Virus record (IMG/VR): IMGVR_UViG_3300021962_000529
Coordinates: 1 to 27,096 of that record
DNA: 27,096 bases
Reading direction: 5' to 3' (one strand)
Origin: a virus
The notes under the pieces are model-generated. The model saw only the letters and a list, made by a program, of their open reading frames with translations. It made no database searches and was not told where the DNA came from. Position numbers and translations under genes: made by a program. Below, piece after piece: positions 22,979 to 27,096 of the stretch (position 1 is its first letter; every line of letters starts with the position of its first letter).

Positions 22979-22988
22979 TTATAAATAT
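22979..22988 (-). promoter_or_regulatory. Intergenic ATATTTATAA motif, copy 8
   Basis: The plus strand reads TTATAAATAT. The stop codon TAA (22990-22988) of the upstream gene fuses into TAA-TAT-TTA-TAA, ending 2 bases before the ATG at 22976, the same geometry as the copy at 10909. Confidence 0.5.
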
Positions 22989-24187
22989 TAAGATATTTCT
23001 ACTCCCCTGATTTTATCAACTATACCAAAACGAGATTGGGCACCACCACTGCCATCTACCTTTTTAGAGAAGATACGTGGTACTGTTCTATCATTTATAT
23101 TTTGGGTTGCTCTAGTAAAGTATAAATCACCATCTCTTTTTCTAATGTGAGCGTATAGTTTACCAGTTTTTTCTTTAATAAAGGTGTCTAATGGAATAAA
23201 ATTACCATTTGTTATTTTGATAGTTTGCCCATCAACTTCTCCTTGAACATCCATTGCACCAATATAATAATAAGAGACAGGGCCACCCATTTCAGGTGTA
23301 CCTTTTAAGATAGTTGATATAATTTTTTCTGGTACTTTAATTGATACATCAGGTACTAATTCATTTTTATAGAGGTTTTTTCCTTCTAGACCTTCTCTAT
23401 CTACTATTTCTTTATAGTAGGCGTAGGCATCATTATAAAAATTATCTATGAAGTCTAATATTTCTGGGTTTGCTCCTCCTCTAGTTAAGAGTTTGATACC
23501 TTCCATACCCCCACCACCTAAGGTAGGTGCTGAAGGGCCTTTAGCTGATACTAGGAGTTCAGAATCATCAGCCATTACAAGTTTAACATCTGAGTATGGT
23601 TCAGTACCTGCCTCGGAGGATTCTTCTACTTTTTCTGCTCTAACCACACCCTCAATTTTAGAACCATCTTTTGAAACAATAGTTTTGGTTCCTTCAACTG
23701 AGTTGATTAGGTCAATTAAGCCACGTTCTTGACGTTCTGAGGTTTGGGCTTTAGAGCCTCCTGCTCCTCCTAATTCTTTAGTTTTGCTTATTTGTTTAAA
23801 GCCTATAGGATTACCTTTTGAGTCTTTAAAGAATGGGAAAGTGTTAATTGAGGAACCACCTATTCTCTTTATGTCTTCTACATTTTGATTTGCAAATGGA
23901 ATACTGTAGTCTTCATCAGAGTAAGTTAAAACTTCTTCTCTACCATCCTCTAGTTTAAAAGGATTGCCTCTTTTAATTTTATCATCAATAACTCCTAAAC
24001 GGTAGTATTTTCTAGAGGCATCACTTAAGTCAGACCACTCTAAGGCTTTCTCAAGTATTATTTCTTCCCCTAAAATTTTACTTACTAATGACTCGAGTAA
24101 AAGAATATCCTGCTCATTTTTCATGTCAGGATATCCTTTAGGAAACTTCCAAGCGTATTGCTTAAAAAATTTATCGAACGGATTCAT
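22988..24187 (-). CDS. Phage protein with divergent PD-(D/E)XK nuclease-like core
   Basis: A 399-residue protein starting MNPFDKFFKQYAWKFPKGYP. The central region has TSERQERGLIDLINS (149-163), EPYSDVKLVMADDSELLVSAKG (196-217) and GGGGMEGIKLL. This helix-strand order, with Glu in the helix, Asp200 and then S-x-K216 on the next strand, resembles a degenerate PD-(D/E)XK nuclease core, but the usual (D/E)xK acid is Ser. The C-terminal third contains MGGPVSYYYIGAMDVQGEVD and LYFTRATQNINDRTVPRIFS. Overall it resembles a family in environmental phages whose function I do not know. It could be a structural protein. Its ATG shares a base with the upstream stop (TAATG). Confidence 0.6.
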   Translation of the reverse strand: MNPFDKFFKQYAWKFPKGYPDMKNEQDILLLESLVSKILGEEIILEKALEWSDLSDASRKYYRLGVIDDKIKRGNPFKLEDGREEVLTYSDEDYSIPFANQNVEDIKRIGGSSINTFPFFKDSKGNPIGFKQISKTKELGGAGGSKAQTSERQERGLIDLINSVEGTKTIVSKDGSKIEGVVRAEKVEESSEAGTEPYSDVKLVMADDSELLVSAKGPSAPTLGGGGMEGIKLLTRGGANPEILDFIDNFYNDAYAYYKEIVDREGLEGKNLYKNELVPDVSIKVPEKIISTILKGTPEMGGPVSYYYIGAMDVQGEVDGQTIKITNGNFIPLDTFIKEKTGKLYAHIRKRDGDLYFTRATQNINDRTVPRIFSKKVDGSGGAQSRFGIVDKIRGVEIS

Positions 24188-24825
24188 TACTTGTACTTGT
24201 TATAAAAAGCGATAACAGCTTGTTTAAATGCTGAGGTTTCTTTAAATTTAGGATCTAATTTGTTCATTAAAGCATCTAAAAGTTGCTCTGTTTTTTCTTT
24301 AGAATTAATATTTTTAAAACTAGAAGTTTGATCACTTAAGTCTTTAGATATTGTATCTACACTTGGATCTTGTTTAATTTCTTCTTTGATGCCTGCTAGT
24401 TGTTGGAATCTATCTTTCATTTCAAATTCAGTTATACCTGTTATTGTTCTACCCCCATAAGTTCTTTTTAAATAATCAACCATTTTGGCATTCATATTAA
24501 AATCAGATTCTAGGGGTGTATCGTCTGATTCTGAATCAATAGTTTGGGATAGAGCTTTTAAGAATCCATTTTCTACTGTATCATCTATAATAGAGGACAT
24601 TTCATCATCAATATCTAATTTGTCTAACCAAGTGTTAGTTTTTTTAATATCTGGTTTAGAAAAAGCTGCTCTTATAAAATCAAATGTAGATTTGGCAGCT
24701 TCAACTCCAGGAATTGCTCCTAGAACAATATCAATAGCTACATTACCAATCTTTTCTCCTTTTTGTTTAAGAGAAATAGTTCTGATTGCCTTTTTTAAAT
24801 CACCATATGTATTTAATTCAGCCAT
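24187..24825 (-). CDS. Helical phage protein, unknown function
   Basis: A 212-residue protein starting MAELNTYGDLKKAIRTISLK. A glycine/hydrophobic stretch, IGNVAIDIVLGAIPGVEAAKS (about 26-46), may be a membrane-interacting or buried helix. It is followed by KPDIKKTNTWLDKLDIDDEM and DFNMNAKMVDYLKRTYGGRT. No catalytic motif is seen. This arrangement is familiar from T4-like phages next to the gene that follows here, but I cannot name a role. It lies 6 bases after the 153-residue gene and overlaps the nuclease-like gene by one base, so the three are probably expressed together. Confidence 0.62.
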   Translation of the reverse strand: MAELNTYGDLKKAIRTISLKQKGEKIGNVAIDIVLGAIPGVEAAKSTFDFIRAAFSKPDIKKTNTWLDKLDIDDEMSSIIDDTVENGFLKALSQTIDSESDDTPLESDFNMNAKMVDYLKRTYGGRTITGITEFEMKDRFQQLAGIKEEIKQDPSVDTISKDLSDQTSSFKNINSKEKTEQLLDALMNKLDPKFKETSAFKQAVIAFYNKYK

Positions 24826-24831
24826 AGTCTA

Positions 24832-25293
24832 TTATGCTTCTGCTGGAACTTCTTCTGTTTCAGTTTCTGTATCAGTTGCTGTTACTTCTTCTGTTCCACC
24901 TCCAGCTGGTGCTTCAGGTTTATCTTTAACAGGCACCTGGTAACGTAATTGACGAGCAATAGCTTCACAAGCTGCTTCTTCCTCATTCAAGTTTAAGAGG
25001 TAATATTTTTTACCTTCTACTTGAGCGATCCAAGAGCGTGGGGTAAAGATAAGATAGAAACTAGTACCATTCTTTAGATTGATACGGAATGTTGTAGGAC
25101 GAGGAGCAACCCAATCAATTGAGGCTAGGAAAAAATCAAAGTCAGGAGTAAGTAAATCTACCAAAACTTTTTTAAGCTCTGGGAATTTAGTTAACTCATC
25201 ATATTCGGCTGCTGCTAATGTTGTTTTAGCTTTATCGACATAGACTTGTTTAACTAAGACTTTAATTTTGTCCTTTAGTTCGTCTTTAGTCAT
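24832..25293 (-). CDS. Small phage protein, unknown function
   Basis: A 153-residue protein. Residues 1-120 are a compact alpha/beta domain (LTPDFDFFLASIDWVAPRPT at about 48-67, FYLIFTPRSWIAQVEGKKYY at about 79-98). Residues 125-153 are a low-complexity Pro/Glu/Thr tail ending TETETEEVPAEA. No catalytic motif or signal peptide. An AAAGGAT element lies about 7 bases upstream of the ATG and is one of the few Shine-Dalgarno-like sequences in the window. It is separated by 5 bases from the upstream gene. I do not recognise the function. Confidence 0.62.
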   Translation of the reverse strand: MTKDELKDKIKVLVKQVYVDKAKTTLAAAEYDELTKFPELKKVLVDLLTPDFDFFLASIDWVAPRPTTFRINLKNGTSFYLIFTPRSWIAQVEGKKYYLLNLNEEEAACEAIARQLRYQVPVKDKPEAPAGGGTEEVTATDTETETEEVPAEA

Positions 25294-25298
25294 GTTGT

Positions 25299-26273
25299 TT
25301 ATCCTTTAGTAGCGTGGTAGGCTTGAAGAGCATCTTCAGCATCTGCTTTAGAATCATAGGTTTGAGGCCACATTTTACCTGTTTTACCAGATAAAACTCT
25401 CCATTTACCCTTGCTGTCTTTTCTTATGTTTGAACCTTTAACAACATCTTCTTTAAGTTTTTTAGCTATTCTTTGAGCTAAAGTTTCTCCAACTTCATCA
25501 GCTAATGGCTCAGTAGGAACATTTGGAATAATATCCTCAGCTGCAGCTACATCTACCATAGCATCAATTTCTGGTTCTCTTGTTTCAAAATCAAGGTAAT
25601 GCTTAGCACTAGAGATCATTTCTTTGGCCTTGATGATTTTTGACTGCCACCAGTGTGGAAAATCAACCTCACCCATTCCTTCGAACTGATCTACCATTTG
25701 GTAGAGTTCCATAGCATATTTTCCAATACGATATAGGTCGCCTTTAAGCATGTGTGGTTCGTTGTCGGTGTGGCCTAGGTCAAGATCTTCTTCTAAACTG
25801 ATGTCACTTACATCTTCGTAGTCTTCTGTATCAACATCAAAGTCTTTAAGAGCAACTACTACTGTTTGGTCACCTACTCTTACAGCTACAGAGCCATTTT
25901 TCATTAGGTTTTTATGGTCTGTGTTTGTTAAGACAATAGCTTGATTAATGGCTTCTTCCATTTTGCCTTTTCTTAGCATTTCAAAGTCAGCCGAAGTGAT
26001 TTTACCTTTTGGTTCTGCAACGTCTAATTTCTTTTGACCTCCTTTGAGTTCCTCATTGGTACCCATTAGGGCTGATTTGACCATTTCTTTAAGTCTATCT
26101 TTTGATGGTTCCATTTTCTTTTCTGCTAATTTTTGGGCTATTTTTATTGCTCTACCTTTTGCAACTCTTTCAGCGGTTGCACCTTTACCATAACGTTTAA
26201 CTAAAGAGTTTCTTTCCTTGCCAATGATGGCTTTATAGATTTCGTCCGCTTTAGCTTTTTCTTCTGGTGTCAT
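25299..26273 (-). CDS. Helical virion-type protein, unknown function
   Basis: A 324-residue protein. Residues 1-60 are Lys/Ala-rich helices (ATAERVAKGRAIKIAQKLAE). Residues 85-165 form an alpha/beta segment (SVAVRVGDQTVVVALKDFDV, at about 128-147). PHMLKGDLYRIGKYAMELYQ (173-192) and FPHWWQSKIIKAKEMISSAK (about 205-224) form a block that seems familiar from T4-like cyanophage proteins. The C-terminus (SNIRKDSKGKWRVLSGKTGK and then YDSKADAEDALQAYHATKG) is a short, independently recurring motif. No enzyme signature. The start lies one base after the Hc1-like stop (TAAAATG), indicating tight coupling. Confidence 0.62.
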   Translation of the reverse strand: MTPEEKAKADEIYKAIIGKERNSLVKRYGKGATAERVAKGRAIKIAQKLAEKKMEPSKDRLKEMVKSALMGTNEELKGGQKKLDVAEPKGKITSADFEMLRKGKMEEAINQAIVLTNTDHKNLMKNGSVAVRVGDQTVVVALKDFDVDTEDYEDVSDISLEEDLDLGHTDNEPHMLKGDLYRIGKYAMELYQMVDQFEGMGEVDFPHWWQSKIIKAKEMISSAKHYLDFETREPEIDAMVDVAAAEDIIPNVPTEPLADEVGETLAQRIAKKLKEDVVKGSNIRKDSKGKWRVLSGKTGKMWPQTYDSKADAEDALQAYHATKG

Positions 26274-26274
26274 T

Positions 26275-26448
26275 TTATTTTGCTTTATCCTCTAATGTAG
26301 AAGCTTTTCTATATTCAGTGATAAGTTTTTTAAGCTCACCTGCTGCTTTACGAGCACGACCATGAGCAGCTTTAGCTGGTTTGTTATGTTCGATTGTTAA
26401 TGTTTCAAACAATTCAGCCATTTTAGTATATAGTTCTTGTGATGTCAT
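26275..26448 (-). CDS. Hc1-like (histone H1-like) small DNA-binding protein
   Basis: A 57-residue protein starting MTSQELYTKMAELFETLTIE, then HNKPAKAAHGRARKAAGELK and KLITEYRKAS. The pattern of a short acidic amphipathic helix followed by an 'NKxAxxxRARKAxxELxKLxxEYRKAS' basic helix matches the short Hc1/histone H1-like proteins common in Bacteroidota and found in some T4-like phages. It probably binds DNA or packages with it. The gene is complete, with ATG at 26448 and TAA at 26277. It sits between two virion-type genes with gaps of 1 to 4 bases, so it is likely co-expressed with them. Confidence 0.8.
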   Translation of the reverse strand: MTSQELYTKMAELFETLTIEHNKPAKAAHGRARKAAGELKKLITEYRKASTLEDKAK

Positions 26449-26452
26449 AATA

Positions 26453-27096
26453 TTAACCGTTTAATTTATTCCACAATGGGAATGTTACACTTTCTTTAAG
26501 TTTTTTCTTTTCAATTTCTTCACCTTTTTTAACTCCAGCTCCGTAAACTTCTTCTTCACCTTTGTTTCTAGCTACTGTTTTCTTTTTACCTTTACCAACA
26601 CGCTGGAATTCGCTGTATCCTTCTTCCATTTCGTTAGATGGAATAGGAAGATCTTTTAAAGCAGCTTTAATATCAGTAGTTAAGTTTTCGTCTAATTTTT
26701 GACTTTGAGCATATCTATCTAATTCGCGGTATTCTCTAGCTTTGTCTTCAAGTTTTGCTGCACCAATACGATTAACTAATGTTTTTAAGTATTTCTTTTT
26801 ACCTGGGGATAATTTAGATTCAATTTCTTTGGCTAAAGCTAGAACTTTTTCTTGCTTATCAGGTCCCTTATATGATCTTAATGATCTTGCTTCAGCTCTT
26901 TGATCAGGTAAGTCATTAAATAGATAGTCAATTAATCCCATTAATAATGCTCCAGTTATTGGTACAGCGGGGATAGCTATTATAGAAATTATAAGAGCTG
27001 TAAGAGCTGATGCTAAATCTTCATTTAGAGATTCATATCCTTCTTTCAGGTCAGCTTCAAGATCAGCTACAAGAGCCATATCGTCTGCTTCTTCTA
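26453..27096 (-). CDS. Membrane-segment-containing phage protein, 5' end at or beyond window edge
   Basis: At least 208 residues are visible from the ATG at 27079. The frame stays open upstream to the edge (acidic codons EEADD), so the true start may lie outside the window. A hydrophobic segment at about residues 22-55 (SALTALIISIIAIPAVPITG and then ALLMGLIDYLF) is followed by a Lys/Glu-rich helical region and a basic tail. Just before it, SLNE|D resembles a gp21-type cleavage site. Function is not recognised; an internal virion or membrane-active protein is possible. Confidence 0.6.
   Translation of the reverse strand, partial: EEADDMALVADLEADLKEGYESLNEDLASALTALIISIIAIPAVPITGALLMGLIDYLFNDLPDQRAEARSLRSYKGPDKQEKVLALAKEIESKLSPGKKKYLKTLVNRIGAAKLEDKAREYRELDRYAQSQKLDENLTTDIKAALKDLPIPSNEMEEGYSEFQRVGKGKKKTVARNKGEEEVYGAGVKKGEEIEKKKLKESVTFPLWNKLNG

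Overview
The window is a piece of a T4-like (myovirus-type, Caudoviricetes) phage genome. Every convincing gene is on the minus strand, so the biological order runs from 27096 down to 1. The identification rests on a T4-type head cluster in transcription order: large terminase (gp17-like, 15842), portal (gp20-like, 14250), small head-region genes, prohead protease (gp21-like, 9749), acidic scaffold (gp22-like, 9000) and major capsid protein (gp23-like, 7704). The DNA is AT-rich and most starts lack a clear Shine-Dalgarno sequence. Together with the fibre repeat style, the Hc1-like protein and the spanin-like pair, this fits a phage of Bacteroidota or a related aquatic host. The host is an inference only; no tRNA, integrase or host gene is present.

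Layout in transcription order. 27096-20938 holds small virion-type proteins of unknown function, an Hc1-like DNA-binding protein, a divergent nuclease-like protein and two cysteine-rich proteins. 20820-17503 is an accessory cassette: an FAD-dependent dehydrogenase of the COG2509 type, a DUF6884-like protein, two small unknowns, a cupin and a NadR-like P-loop kinase. 17472-15839 holds a Lys/Glu-rich protein and an overlapping membrane-protein pair that looks like a spanin pair. 15842-6031 is the packaging and head module, closed by a strong terminator at 5973-6004. 5951-1 holds a small gene, a structural protein, PhoH, a small beta-rich protein and a giant fibre gene that leaves the window at position 1.

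The fibre covers 3823 to beyond 1, at least 1274 codons. It has a short N-terminal segment, a very long collagen-like Gly-X-Y region interrupted by one globular island, and then an array of 17-residue NTTG/AVG repeats. The long open frames on either strand that read as Pro-Glu-Val or Gln-Val-Leu repeats are shadows of this gene.

Two patterns run across the window. A 10-base motif (TTATAAATAT on the plus strand, ATATTTATAA in the coding sense) sits just upstream of eight start codons and in five cases fuses with the stop codon of the preceding gene. Several proteins begin with short N-termini ending in (L/I)xE followed by G or A, which resembles the T4 capsid-targeting sequence cut by the gp21 protease. 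This suggests that part of the uncharacterised set is packaged into the prohead.
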